Below are positions 16,299 to 25,413 of a stretch of DNA of 64,000 nt, one piece after another. The notes under the pieces were generated by a model that worked only from the letters and a program-made list of their open reading frames with translations, made no database searches and had not been told where the DNA came from. The position numbers and the translations under genes are program-made. How positions within the stretch are numbered: the stretch's first letter is position 1; each line of letters begins with the position of its first letter. The stretch comes from Sphingomonas sp. CL5.1 (GTDB lineage Bacteria > Pseudomonadota > Alphaproteobacteria > Sphingomonadales > Sphingomonadaceae), in the NCBI RefSeq assembly GCF_013344685.1, contig NZ_CP050137.1, positions 2,721,001 through 2,785,000 on the forward strand, read 5' to 3'.

Positions 16299-17302
16299 GC
16301 GACGCCGCCATCACCACGCTTGAGGGTCTCGAGGCCGTGATCGGCAAGACGCCCGGCCCGGTCAACCTCAAGGTGATCGATCATCTCGACGATCACGCGT
16401 GCCGCTGGATCGCCAACTCGCCACTGTTGTTTGCCGGATTCGACAATGGATCGGGGCCTCGCCTGACGGTGGCGGGCGGCATCGCCGGTTTCGCGTCGGG
16501 CGATCGCGATCGCCTTGTCGTTCCGCTGTCCGGCCTGGATGATCCCGAACTCGCGGAGCCGGGAGCAGTTTTCGGCGGGCTTTTCCTCATCCCGACAATC
16601 GGCGAGACGTTGCGCGTGAACGGGCGCGTGGCGGCGATCGAGCGTGACGACGCGATCGTCCGTGTCGACGAATGCTATGGGCATTGTGCGAAGGCGCTCA
16701 TCCGATCGAATTTCTGGTCGGCGGCGCGGCTTGAGCCATTTACCGTCGATCTCGCGGCCTGCGTCGCCGCCGCGCGGTTCGTGGCGCTGGCAACCTCGGA
16801 TGGAAAGGGTCATGCCGATATCAGCCCCAAGGGCGATCCGGCGGGCGCCATGGCTATCCTTGAAGGCGACACGCTGCTGTTCGCCGACCGGCCGGGCAAT
16901 CGCCGCACCGACAGTTTCCGCAACATCATCGACGCGCCCGATGTCGAACTCGCGCTCATCATGCCGGGCAGTCTTGATGTCGTGAACGTAAGGGGCCGCG
17001 CCGCGCTGTCGACCGCGCCGGTGTTGCGGGACCGGTTCGTCGTTCAGGACAAGATACCCGCGCTCGTCACGAGCGTCGCCATTTCATCGGCCGGCGTGAG
17101 ATCGAGCCGGGCGCTGGCCGCCGCCGCCATTTGGCCGGCGCGCGAGCCAGCCACGAAGATCGACCCGGCACAGATGTTCGTCGATCACGTCAAATCCAAT
17201 CGAGGCCGGAGCATCGAGGCCAGGCTGGTGAGCGCCGCGGTCTCGATCCCCGGTGCGCTTCGGCGTGGCCTCGAGAAGGATTACAAGACCAACCTCTACT
17301 AA
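16295..17302 (+). CDS. PNPOx-like flavin/FMN-fold protein (MSMEG_1061-like)
   Basis: A 335-residue protein with a pyridoxamine-5'-phosphate-oxidase split-barrel domain in the second half: ARFVALATSDGKGHADISPK, GDTLLFADRPGNRRTDSFRN, DVELALIMPG and VVNVRGRAALS, the usual order of FMN-contacting strands. A first half with another VVPLSGLDDPELAEPG ... LFLIPTIGETLRVNGRVAAI resembles a second, diverged barrel. Such proteins may bind FMN or F420-like cofactors. Coupled to the upstream Cys-cluster gene by ATGA. Confidence 0.8.
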   Translation: MSDAAITTLEGLEAVIGKTPGPVNLKVIDHLDDHACRWIANSPLLFAGFDNGSGPRLTVAGGIAGFASGDRDRLVVPLSGLDDPELAEPGAVFGGLFLIPTIGETLRVNGRVAAIERDDAIVRVDECYGHCAKALIRSNFWSAARLEPFTVDLAACVAAARFVALATSDGKGHADISPKGDPAGAMAILEGDTLLFADRPGNRRTDSFRNIIDAPDVELALIMPGSLDVVNVRGRAALSTAPVLRDRFVVQDKIPALVTSVAISSAGVRSSRALAAAAIWPAREPATKIDPAQMFVDHVKSNRGRSIEARLVSAAVSIPGALRRGLEKDYKTNLY

Positions 17303-17340
17303 ATCGGTCGCGCGGGGGCTTCGGGGCGGAAGCGCCGGCG

Positions 17341-18921
17341 TCAAAACACCAATTGCACCTTCTTTCCATCTATCTCGGTGCGATATTCGCGGCGGCTGGG
17401 GAAAGCCGGGTCGATATTGGACCGGTTCCAGCGCTCGAAGAGATCCTGCAAGCGCGCAACGATTTCGGGATGTTGCGCGGCAACGTCATGATGCTCGCCG
17501 GGATCGCGATCGAGATTGAACAACATGTTCCATTGTCCCAGCGGCGAGACGCCACCCGGAAGGCCGGAAAGGATCGGCTTGCCGAGGACATCGGATAGAC
17601 TCTCGGTCTTGTCGGTCTTGTTGACCGTCACCAGCTTCCACGGCCCTTCGCGCAGCCAGTGATTGGGGCCTTGGCGCCAGTAGAGCGGTCGCGCCGTCGC
17701 CGGCCGTGGCGCGAACAGGCTGTGCCCCTCGCTGCCGGCGGGGACGGGCTGGTGTGTCGCCGCCGCGATGGTCGGCATGAAGTCGAGCGTCGAAACCATC
17801 TCGTGACTGACCTGGCCGGCCTTGATGTGCCCCGGCCAGCTCATCATGAAGGGCACGCGGTCGCCACCTTCCAGCGGGAACGCCTTCCATCCGCTCAACG
17901 GCTTGTTCGAGCATGCGCCGCGATCGTAATTGGGGCATCCGTTGTCGCTGACGAACAGGATGAGCGTGTTCTTTTCCAGCCCCTGCCGGCGAACCTCGCT
18001 CACCACGCGCCCGACGCCCTTGTCGAGCGTCGTCACCATCGCCTTGTAGACCCGCGAATAGATCGACGGATCGGCGGCAAACGGCTTGACCTCCTCCGGC
18101 GTCGCTTCCAGCGGCATGTGCGGCGCATTATATGCTAGATAGAGGAAGAAGGGCCGGTCGCTTTTCTGGTCGATCACCTGGATCGCCTTGTCGGTGAAGA
18201 CATCGGTGATATTGCCGGGCGGATCGACGATCGTGCGGCCGTCGAGAATCGGGAATTTCGTGCGTGTGACGAGCCGGTCAGGCCCGGTATCGGCGTAGAT
18301 CAGGCCCTTGGTACTGTCGGGGAAATAATTGGTCGCCCCGCCCAGGAAACCGTAGAAACTGTCGAAACCCTGATCGAGCGGGGCCATGCCGGGCGCTTCG
18401 CCGACGTGCCATTTGCCGACCATCGCCGTGCGGTAATTGGCCTGTCTGGCGACCTTGGCGATCGTCGTCTCGTTCGCCGGCATCCCCGCCTGCCGGCCGA
18501 CGAGCAGGTAATAGAAGCCGAACCGTCCCTGGAAACGTCCCGACAGCAGGCCGGCGCGCGAGGGCGAGCAGACCGGCGCGGTCGCATAGGCGGTATCGTA
18601 GCGGATGCCGGAGCGCGCCAGCGCGTCGATATTGGGGGTCGGAATCCTGCCGCCATAGGCGCTCAGGTCGCCGTAGCCGAGATCGTCGGCGACGATCACG
18701 ATTATGTTGGGGCGATCAGCGGGCCGGCGCGGCGCATTCGCGGCCGATTGCGCCCCCGCCGCCGAACAGGAAGACAGCGCCGCAGCCGCGCCCATTACCG
18801 ATACGCCCGTCAAGCATCGTCTGACAATTTTGCGAAATGTTCGGAAGCTTGGCGTCGGTGCGCCGTCGTTGCGCTCCGCAAAATCTCCCTGACCGTTCGG
18901 ATTATGGATCGCAAGACTCAC
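17341..18921 (-). CDS. Type I sulfatase (formylglycine-type), lipoprotein-like
   Basis: A 526-residue protein. The core has NIIVIVADDLGYGDLSAYGG with the metal-binding Asp pair (79-80) and the CxPxR sulfatase motif CSPSRAGLLSG, whose Cys118 would be converted to formylglycine. KWHVGEAPG, NAPHMPLEA and ILFVSDNG follow as in arylsulfatases. The N-terminus holds a hydrophobic signal with a possible lipobox (ALSSC, Cys52). The start is GTG at 18921 with GGAGG at 18930-18934. It is the last gene of the minus-strand catabolic operon, after the GntR gene, with a FadR-type operator sequence between them. No formylglycine-generating enzyme is seen nearby. Substrate unknown. Confidence 0.88.
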   Translation of the reverse strand: MSLAIHNPNGQGDFAERNDGAPTPSFRTFRKIVRRCLTGVSVMGAAAALSSCSAAGAQSAANAPRRPADRPNIIVIVADDLGYGDLSAYGGRIPTPNIDALARSGIRYDTAYATAPVCSPSRAGLLSGRFQGRFGFYYLLVGRQAGMPANETTIAKVARQANYRTAMVGKWHVGEAPGMAPLDQGFDSFYGFLGGATNYFPDSTKGLIYADTGPDRLVTRTKFPILDGRTIVDPPGNITDVFTDKAIQVIDQKSDRPFFLYLAYNAPHMPLEATPEEVKPFAADPSIYSRVYKAMVTTLDKGVGRVVSEVRRQGLEKNTLILFVSDNGCPNYDRGACSNKPLSGWKAFPLEGGDRVPFMMSWPGHIKAGQVSHEMVSTLDFMPTIAAATHQPVPAGSEGHSLFAPRPATARPLYWRQGPNHWLREGPWKLVTVNKTDKTESLSDVLGKPILSGLPGGVSPLGQWNMLFNLDRDPGEHHDVAAQHPEIVARLQDLFERWNRSNIDPAFPSRREYRTEIDGKKVQLVF

Positions 18922-18972
18922 GTGCTTAACCTCCGCAGTCGATCGATCGAAAGCTAAGAGGGAAACAAAATA

Positions 18973-18983
18973 TTGTCAAACGA
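18973..18983. promoter_or_regulatory. Candidate FCD-GntR operator (site 1)
   Basis: TTGTCAAACGA matches the FadR-subfamily consensus TNGTNNNACNA. It lies just after the gntR stop and 52 bases ahead of the sulfatase start. Two further near-identical sites are at 24138 and 24213. Local sequence is AT-rich, as expected for a promoter. Binding is inference. Confidence 0.5.
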
Positions 18984-18985
18984 TT

Positions 18986-19693
18986 CTACAGTGGCCAGCG
19001 CGGTTCGATCGGATTCCGGTCCGGTTCGGGATGCAGCGCGTGGCGCGTGATGAGCATGATCGACCTCGCCGCATGGGCGGCAACGTCGCGCTGGCGGGAT
19101 TTGATCGCCGCGGCCATCAGGCGATGCGCGAACAGCGATTCGGTTTCGGACTCGACCGTACCCGGCCGGTGAAGCCGCTGCTGCCACAGCGCGAGCCGGC
19201 CGACATGGTGCAGCATCCGCTGCACGATCGGGCTGCCCGAATGCTGACCGATGAACGCGCCGACGGTGAACGAGATGCGATACATCTGCCCCTTGTCGGC
19301 CGTGTCGGGAAGCAATGCCGCGTCCCTGGGGATCATGCTGTCGAGTTCGGCGAATGCTGTTTCGGGCATCCGCTCGGCCGCGAGCGCGGCGCAGCGCGCA
19401 TAGATGTCCTCGAGCATCCCGAGAATGTCCAGGAACTGATCCATGTCGATATTGGCGACGCGCGCGCCGCGCCACGGCAGGATCTCGACGAAGCCGGCCT
19501 GCGCGGCAAGGCGCAGCGCCTCGCGCGCCGACGGACGGCTGACCTTGTAGCGGTCGGCGATCTCCTGCTCGCGCAGCGGCATCCCCGGTTGATGGCGCTG
19601 GACGATGATCTCGCGGATGATCGCCTCCGAAAGCCATGCATCGGTGGTCCGGTTGCCGGCGCTGCTTTTCGTCTTGCTGCTTTCCTTCGCCAT
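18986..19693 (-). CDS. GntR family regulator, FadR/FCD subfamily
   Basis: A 235-residue protein from the ATG at 19693 (a GTG at 19702 is also in frame). Winged helix at about 20-80: IIREIIVQRHQPGMPLREQE, then IADRYKVSRPSAREALRLAA and VEILPWRGARVA. A C-terminal FCD ligand-binding domain follows (MLEDIYARCAALAAERM ... FIGQHSGSPIVQRML ... HRLMAAAIKSRQRDVAAHAARSI in part), with the arginine/histidine positions typical for metal and carboxylate ligands. It sits between the alpha/beta hydrolase and sulfatase genes. Three matching operator sequences in this cluster suggest it controls both divergent transcripts. Confidence 0.87.
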   Translation of the reverse strand: MAKESSKTKSSAGNRTTDAWLSEAIIREIIVQRHQPGMPLREQEIADRYKVSRPSAREALRLAAQAGFVEILPWRGARVANIDMDQFLDILGMLEDIYARCAALAAERMPETAFAELDSMIPRDAALLPDTADKGQMYRISFTVGAFIGQHSGSPIVQRMLHHVGRLALWQQRLHRPGTVESETESLFAHRLMAAAIKSRQRDVAAHAARSIMLITRHALHPEPDRNPIEPRWPL

Positions 19694-19756
19694 TCTCGTC
19701 ACCGTCGCGCCCGCCAGCGGGATGCGCGGACTCCGCCTGTTCGCGTTATCCGCCCT

Positions 19757-20665
19757 TCAATTCAACCCGATCGATTTCAGGAACGTATCGATCGTCACGG
19801 TATAGGCCCCGTCGGCGCCCGCCAGTTGGTTGATCTCGGCGTGCGTCATATCGACGGGCGCGACCGTCGCGCGGCCGTGGAGCGCCCGCACCCTGGCGGC
19901 GAACGCTTCGGCCGGCGGACACGAATCCGCGCGCCTGGTCGAGCACACCAGCAGCATCGGCGCGGGCGCGCTTTCGAGCCGCAGCATCGGCGATGCATCG
20001 TGCCACAATCGTGGGTCGCTGCCGAACGCGTCATCATAGAGCGAGAGATGCTGCCGTTGCATGATCGGGGGGATATCGTATGCCGCGCTGTCCAGCGCGA
20101 TCGTGCCGATCCATGGCGCCGCGCCCTGGGCCTTGGCGATCCCCGGCGCCGCGGCGAGCAAGGCAACCAGATGCGCGCCTGCGGAATGCCCCATCAGGAC
20201 AACGCGCCCGGCGTCTCCGCCCCATTCCCTGGCACGCGCCTGCACGAAGGCGAGGGCCTTCGCGACGTCGTTCGCCTGTTCGAGCGGGTTGGCCCCGGGA
20301 ACCATCCGGTAGTTTATCGACACGAGGATGAAGCCCCTGGGAAGCCAGTGGTTCACCTTGTTGGCGACCACGCCGGGATTGGCCTTGTCGCCGCGCGACC
20401 AGCCGCCGCCGTGAACCATGACGAGGATCGGCGCGCCCTCGGCTTTCGCCGGCCGATAGAGATCGAGGCGTTGCGCCGGATCGGCGCCATAGGCGATGTC
20501 GCGTTCGATCCGCGCGCCGGGCGGCGGCACCGGCTTCATCGATGCCCGCCCCGCCCATTGCCCCCGGATGGCGCCAAACCCGCGCTGCTGCGCCGTCACG
20601 GTCGAGCCGGTCATGGCCAGAACGATGGCCGGGCCGGTGAGAAATGCCTTGATCGTTCCGGTCAT
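19757..20665 (-). CDS. Secreted alpha/beta hydrolase (HSL-type esterase)
   Basis: A 302-residue protein with an N-terminal signal (about 1-25). HSL/BD-FAE-type motifs: oxyanion HGGGW (about 85-89) and nucleophile GHSAGAH (about 159-165); catalytic Asp and His probably in the C-terminal third (His in THAEINQL). An esterase or lipase acting on small acyl esters in the periplasm is a family inference. It is 22 bases downstream of a beta-lactamase-fold hydrolase and upstream of gntR in the same operon. Confidence 0.85.
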   Translation of the reverse strand: MTGTIKAFLTGPAIVLAMTGSTVTAQQRGFGAIRGQWAGRASMKPVPPPGARIERDIAYGADPAQRLDLYRPAKAEGAPILVMVHGGGWSRGDKANPGVVANKVNHWLPRGFILVSINYRMVPGANPLEQANDVAKALAFVQARAREWGGDAGRVVLMGHSAGAHLVALLAAAPGIAKAQGAAPWIGTIALDSAAYDIPPIMQRQHLSLYDDAFGSDPRLWHDASPMLRLESAPAPMLLVCSTRRADSCPPAEAFAARVRALHGRATVAPVDMTHAEINQLAGADGAYTVTIDTFLKSIGLN

Positions 20666-20687
20666 TTGCCGATTCCCCCGACAGCCT

Positions 20688-21764
20688 CTAGCGAGTTGTT
20701 TCCTGATCCGCGGCGATGATCATGTCGCGCGCCGCGCGCAGATCCCCGACCACCTCGGGCAGGCGATATTTCAGGAAGAAGACGCCGTAGAGGCCGCTGC
20801 GCCGGTCGATCCACGGGAACGTTCCGAACGCGCCGGGGCTGGAGACCAGCCAGCAGCGGTCACTGCCGCTCTCCACCGCGTCGCACCAATTGCCCAGCGC
20901 GTATTTGTCGATATCGCCCGCGCCGGGTGGGAGATAGGCCATCCGCCGGCCCCGGGTCTGCCAGGTCTCCATCCGGTCTACCGCCTCGGCAGACAGGATG
21001 CGCTTGCCGCGATAGACGCCGCCCGCCGCCAGCATGGTGAGGAACTTCGCATAGTCTTCGGCGGTGGTATAGACGCCGGCCTGCAGATTGGGGTTGTGCA
21101 CCGCCGCCGGCTTCAATTCCGGGTTCAGCGGATTGGCCCAATAAGTATGGGTCATGCCCAGCGGGCCAGCGATCCGTTCCTGGAACAATGTCGCCCAACT
21201 CTTGCCTGTCGCTTGCTCCACGAGGGCGCCGGCCACCTGCATCGAAGGCCCGCCATAGCGGAACGTCGTGCCCGGCTCATCGACCAGCGGCCGCGCCGCC
21301 ACTTGCGCGGCGGCTTCGGCCAGGGAGATGCGCGGATCCTGGCGCAGGTCGAACATATCCGGCTTCAGCCCACCCTGACCGGCGGTGAACGACAACAATT
21401 CGCGCAGGGTGATCTGTCCCGCGCGGCCGGTGAATTGCGGCAGCAGCTTGCCGATCGGTTCGTCCAGCTTGAGCTTGCCCTCGTCGACCACGGTCATCAC
21501 CAGGCTCGCGGTCATCCATTTGGAGGCGGATGCGACGGCCAACCGGGCGTCGGGTGCGATGGCGCCTTCGTCGAGACGGTAGAGCAGTCGCCCGTTCTTC
21601 AACACCAGGGCGGTGACGCCCGGCGCGCCGTCGCGGGACACGACCTGTCGCAGCTTGGCCGCCAGCCCCGGCGGCGGGCTTTCGGCCAGCGCGGCGGAGA
21701 CCGTCAGGCCGGCCGCGATCGTCGCGGCGACAATCGATCTTGTCACGGATAACGCTCTGCGCAT
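20688..21764 (-). CDS. Secreted serine hydrolase, beta-lactamase class C fold
   Basis: A 358-residue protein from the ATG at 21764, chosen because GGAG lies six bases upstream and the frame then begins with a signal peptide (cleavage near AALAES). Motifs: SASK (SxxK nucleophile, about residues 80-83), and YGG in FRYGGPSMQVAG (YxN-like position). The third KTG-like box is not evident; the SPGAFGTFPW stretch is in the right place. Family members are esterases, beta-lactamases or DD-peptidases. 32 bases after the TonB receptor, in the same operon. Confidence 0.85.
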   Translation of the reverse strand: MRRALSVTRSIVAATIAAGLTVSAALAESPPPGLAAKLRQVVSRDGAPGVTALVLKNGRLLYRLDEGAIAPDARLAVASASKWMTASLVMTVVDEGKLKLDEPIGKLLPQFTGRAGQITLRELLSFTAGQGGLKPDMFDLRQDPRISLAEAAAQVAARPLVDEPGTTFRYGGPSMQVAGALVEQATGKSWATLFQERIAGPLGMTHTYWANPLNPELKPAAVHNPNLQAGVYTTAEDYAKFLTMLAAGGVYRGKRILSAEAVDRMETWQTRGRRMAYLPPGAGDIDKYALGNWCDAVESGSDRCWLVSSPGAFGTFPWIDRRSGLYGVFFLKYRLPEVVGDLRAARDMIIAADQETTR

Positions 21765-21796
21765 GATTTTCTCCGGCGCGGGCCGGCGCTGACGCC

Positions 21797-24055
21797 TCAC
21801 CATTTGAAGGTCAATTGCAGGCCGTAGGTACGCGGCTGGCTCCAGCGTCGCACGCTGGTGGCCTCCATCGTGATGTAGGTGGTGTTGAACAGGTTGTTCG
21901 CCCAGGCGGACAGCTCCAGCGGCCCCTGCCGCGCGCCGAGCCGCGCATTGAAAATCTGGTAATCGTGGAGGTCTGGCGTCTGGGCGATCTCCTGCACCCC
22001 GCCGAAGCGGCCGCTATACACCAGATTGACGAACGCGGTCGTGTCCGGCGTCACGGGATGGCTGTAATTGAGGTTGGCCGAGGTCAGGTAGTGCGGCAAT
22101 TGCGGAGGGGCGTCGCCGTCATATATCCCGGCGGTGATCTTGCCTTCCTGGAAAGAGCCTCCAAAAGTCCCGGCCAGCATCCCGCCGGCCAGCGCCAGCC
22201 TGACCGTCGCTTCCGCCTCCACGCCATAGAGTCGTGCCTTGCCGCCGTCGGTGGCAAAAGGGGTGGGCGCGCGCGGACAGACGGCGTTGGTGGGCCGGCA
22301 GCCGTTGTCCACCTGAATAATGAGGTTGGTCACGTCCGTGTAATAGGCCGCGAGCGTGACATAGAGCCCACGGCTCAGGTTGCCCTTGGCGCCCACTTCA
22401 TAGGACAGCGTGTTCTCGTTGCCATAGCTTACCGGGATCGGGATCGGCTGCTGCGGCACGCCCAGATTGGAATTGAAGCCACCTGCGCGAAAGCCGGTGC
22501 CCGCCTTCAGATACCCCATCCATTCCGGGCTGAATTTATAGGATGCGGTTGCATCCCACGAGATGTTGGTCGGGTTGAAATGCGCGTCGATCAGCTTGCC
22601 CGGCACGGCGGTCGCGGTGGTCAGGTCGAACTGGTTCGTCTGGAAGGATTTGCTGTCGTTGGTGTAACGGACCTGTCCGGTGACGTCGAAGCCGTTCTGA
22701 AAGTCGTATTCAAGGCTGCCATAGGCCGCCCATGACCGCAGTTGCTGGGCGCTGATCGTGACGGTCCCGGCGCTTGGGCTGGCTTTGGTCGGCGTTCGCG
22801 TGGCGGTGATGTTGCTGTCGTCGTCGAGGTGCAGATATTCGGCACCCGCGAGCCACTTCCAATGTCCGCCGAAATCACCGGAGATGTAGAGTTCCTGATT
22901 GAAGCTCCTGGTGTGCCCGCGATTTTGCTGCGTGCCGTTGATCTCGCCCAGGCTCGCGCCCGGCGCCAGCAGGCCGGCGGCGGCGATCTCGGCCACGAAG
23001 GACGGAGTCAGCAGATCGCTATCGAATTGCTGCAGATCCCTCCGGTCACGCCACAGGCTGATCCACGTCAGCGTCCCGAAGCCGAATTTGTAGTGCGAGG
23101 TGAACTCGATGTCGTTCACCCTGTCGGTGTCGAGATTCTCGAAATTGGCGTGCCGTATGAACATCGGCTCGATATAGATGCCCTTCGGCGCCGAAGCGCT
23201 CGGGTCCACCCAATATTGCAGGTTCAGCGCCGGATATTTGTTGCTGGCGTGTTCCCCCATGAGGTTGGCGTCGAACGCGCCATTCTCGTATCGAAGCTGG
23301 GCGCGATAGGCATAGGTCGACTGGGAATCGACGTAATTGCCCAGTTCCGGATTGTAGAAGAAACCCTTCTGCTGATACATGATATTGGTGCTGAACCGCG
23401 CGGCCAGATGCTCGGTCAGCGGCTCGTTCACCACCCCTCCGAACTCGACGAACCCGTTGTTGCCGCCGGAGAAGGACATGTAGCCGGTCCGCTCCTGGGT
23501 GGGGCGCGCGGTGATGATGTTGATCGCGCCGCCCACCGCATCGCGGCCGTAAAGCGCGCCCTGCGTGCCGCGCAGCACCTCGATCTGGCTCACGTCGAAC
23601 AGGTCGAAGCGGCTATAGGTGCGGCCGCCCTGCGCGCCGCCGCCGACGAACGCGCCGTCGCGATAGAGGCCGACGCCGCTGTCGGCGCTGGTCCCGCGAC
23701 TGGTGCCCGAACCCCGGATCGAGATTTCGGAGGTGAGCGGCGTCGAGGTGTCGCCGAAGGCCACGCTGGGAACGGTGGTGACGAGATCCTTCACCCCCTG
23801 CAAGCCGCCGCGTCGCGCGATATCGCTCGCATCGACGACGCTGGCGGCGATCGGCACGTCGCGCAGGCGCTCGGCGCGCTTGCGCGCGGTGACGACGATG
23901 TCGCCGATCGCTCCTGCGCTGTCCGCTTGAGCCTGATCCGTCGCGCCGGCCGGCGCGGTATCCGCCTGCTGCTCGCCGGCGGAGGTCGTCTGGCCCCATG
24001 CCGGCATTGCGGCGATCAGCGCCAGGGTGGCGGTGGCGGCAAGATGCTCTCGCAT
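21797..24055 (-). CDS. TonB-dependent outer-membrane receptor
   Basis: A 752-residue protein. Signal peptide (1-21, ending AMPAWGQ), a TonB-box-like DIVVTARKR (about 52-60), plug domain with DVSQIEVLRGTQGALYGRDA and GGAINIITARP, then a long beta-barrel ending in aromatic YGLQLTFKW. GGGAGGGA precedes the ATG. It heads the minus-strand operon with two hydrolases, a GntR regulator and a sulfatase, so it probably imports the substrate (or an ester/sulfate-bearing fragment) they process. Ligand unknown. Confidence 0.93.
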   Translation of the reverse strand: MREHLAATATLALIAAMPAWGQTTSAGEQQADTAPAGATDQAQADSAGAIGDIVVTARKRAERLRDVPIAASVVDASDIARRGGLQGVKDLVTTVPSVAFGDTSTPLTSEISIRGSGTSRGTSADSGVGLYRDGAFVGGGAQGGRTYSRFDLFDVSQIEVLRGTQGALYGRDAVGGAINIITARPTQERTGYMSFSGGNNGFVEFGGVVNEPLTEHLAARFSTNIMYQQKGFFYNPELGNYVDSQSTYAYRAQLRYENGAFDANLMGEHASNKYPALNLQYWVDPSASAPKGIYIEPMFIRHANFENLDTDRVNDIEFTSHYKFGFGTLTWISLWRDRRDLQQFDSDLLTPSFVAEIAAAGLLAPGASLGEINGTQQNRGHTRSFNQELYISGDFGGHWKWLAGAEYLHLDDDSNITATRTPTKASPSAGTVTISAQQLRSWAAYGSLEYDFQNGFDVTGQVRYTNDSKSFQTNQFDLTTATAVPGKLIDAHFNPTNISWDATASYKFSPEWMGYLKAGTGFRAGGFNSNLGVPQQPIPIPVSYGNENTLSYEVGAKGNLSRGLYVTLAAYYTDVTNLIIQVDNGCRPTNAVCPRAPTPFATDGGKARLYGVEAEATVRLALAGGMLAGTFGGSFQEGKITAGIYDGDAPPQLPHYLTSANLNYSHPVTPDTTAFVNLVYSGRFGGVQEIAQTPDLHDYQIFNARLGARQGPLELSAWANNLFNTTYITMEATSVRRWSQPRTYGLQLTFKW

Positions 24056-24137
24056 ACGGACATCCCTCCCAGGGCGCTCGTTTTGGTGTGGCCCGTCGCT
24101 GCATTCATCCGGCCACTACCACCCAATGTCAATAGGA

Positions 24138-24148
24138 TTGTAAGACGA
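24138..24148. promoter_or_regulatory. Candidate FCD-GntR operator (site 2)
   Basis: TTGTAAGACGA matches TNGTNNNACNA and differs from site 1 (18973) at two positions. It is 83 bases ahead of the TonB receptor start in the AT-rich divergent promoter region, consistent with control of the minus-strand operon. Confidence 0.5.
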
Positions 24149-24212
24149 TATAGGATGGTTCTGGCGATTTTCCTTGATAAATATCATCATCTGACCTAGA
24201 TAATCGACATAA

Positions 24213-24223
24213 TCGTTCGACAA
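24213..24223. promoter_or_regulatory. Candidate FCD-GntR operator (site 3)
   Basis: TCGTTCGACAA (reverse complement TTGTCGAACGA) matches TNGTNNNACNA and is nearly identical to sites 1 and 2. It lies 69 bases ahead of the plus-strand serine hydrolase gene, so one regulator could control both divergent operons. An additional palindrome (TGATA-AA-TATCA) lies between sites 2 and 3 at about 24174-24185. Confidence 0.5.
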
Positions 24224-24292
24224 TTATCCGCTCCCGCCTTCCGCCATACGGGCGAGGAACGGACGTGGCACAACCGGCAATTCGAGGTGAGG

Positions 24293-25345
24293 ATGGCTGC
24301 CCGATCGCCCGCCAGGATCCTGCTGTCGGCAATGCTCGCCATGCCGGGCATCACCGCCGTCGGCGCGGTGTCGCTCACGCCGGGTGCGATGGCCGCGACG
24401 CGGGTCAGTTCCGCCGCGATGACGCTGTTGATCGATTATGCGCGGAGCCAGAACACCACGGGATTTTTGGTCATCAAGGACGGAAAGGTCCTGATCGAGA
24501 AGAACTGGCCGGCGCCCGCTGGCGATCCGGCATTCGCCAGCTTCACTTATGGGCGCGCGGCTGACGGTGCGCTGCTGGAGGATGTGGCTTCCCAGCAGAA
24601 GAGCTTCGTCTCGATGCTCGTCGCCATCGCGATCGACAAGGGCCTGATCGACGTCGAAAAGCCGGTTTCGGATTATATCGGCGCGGGCTGGTCTCGCGCG
24701 ACATCGGGGCAGGAAGCGAAGATCCGCGTCATCGACGTGCTGACGATGAGCTCGGGCCTCGACCGGAAATTCGGCTATGCGGCACCGCCCGGAACGCGCT
24801 TTCTCTACAACACGCCGGTATATGCGATCACCGGGCGGATCGTGACGGCGGCGGCGCGCGAGCCGCTCGACGCGATCACGCGTGATTGGCTGACCGGGCC
24901 GGTCGGCATGGCGGAGACGGCGTGGCGCAACCGGCCGATGGCGCTCGCAGACGTCGGCAACGACATCGGGCTGATCACCTCCCCGCGCGACATCGCGAAG
25001 TTCGGCCTCATGATCCTGCACGGCGGCGTGGCCGAAAACGGCAGGCGCGTCGTCTCGCGAAGAAGTCTCGCGGCGATGTTTGCGCGTTCGCCGACCAATC
25101 CGGCTTACGGCCGGCTGTGGTGGCTGAACGGGGGCGCCTATACGATCGGTGCGCACGCGGATCGCCGGGACGGTCCGTTGGTCGCAGCGGCGCCCGCCGA
25201 CATGGTGGCCGCGCTCGGCGCCTTCGATCGCCAACTCTACATCGTTCCCAGCCGCCGGCTGGTGGTCGTCAGGACCGGCGCGGCGGCGCCGGACAGGGAT
25301 TTCAGTCAGCAATTGTGGATACGGCTGATGAAGGTCGTCGACTGA
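24293..25345 (+). CDS. Secreted serine hydrolase, beta-lactamase class C-like
   Basis: A 350-residue protein with a signal peptide (cleavage near GAMAAT). The SxxK motif is SQQK (about residue 101), in the context VASQQKSFVSMLVAIA; FLYNTPVYAITG provides the YxN-like motif (Tyr-Asn). DVLTMSSGLD is the conserved loop. It differs clearly from the paralogue at 20688-21764. First gene of a plus-strand operon, with a candidate GntR operator upstream. A GTG at 24287 is an alternative start. Hydrolysis of an ester or amide is inference. Confidence 0.83.
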   Translation: MAARSPARILLSAMLAMPGITAVGAVSLTPGAMAATRVSSAAMTLLIDYARSQNTTGFLVIKDGKVLIEKNWPAPAGDPAFASFTYGRAADGALLEDVASQQKSFVSMLVAIAIDKGLIDVEKPVSDYIGAGWSRATSGQEAKIRVIDVLTMSSGLDRKFGYAAPPGTRFLYNTPVYAITGRIVTAAAREPLDAITRDWLTGPVGMAETAWRNRPMALADVGNDIGLITSPRDIAKFGLMILHGGVAENGRRVVSRRSLAAMFARSPTNPAYGRLWWLNGGAYTIGAHADRRDGPLVAAAPADMVAALGAFDRQLYIVPSRRLVVVRTGAAAPDRDFSQQLWIRLMKVVD

Positions 25346-25413
25346 CCGATTGCCGGTGATGATCCTGAAGAAATCGATACGCTTGAAAGGCATAAGGCAA
25401 TGGAGATGCTGGC

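Noticed and set aside
18922..18972. Terminator between gntR and the sulfatase
   Set aside because: No hairpin with T-run seen; the AT-rich bases fit a promoter and the operator candidate better.
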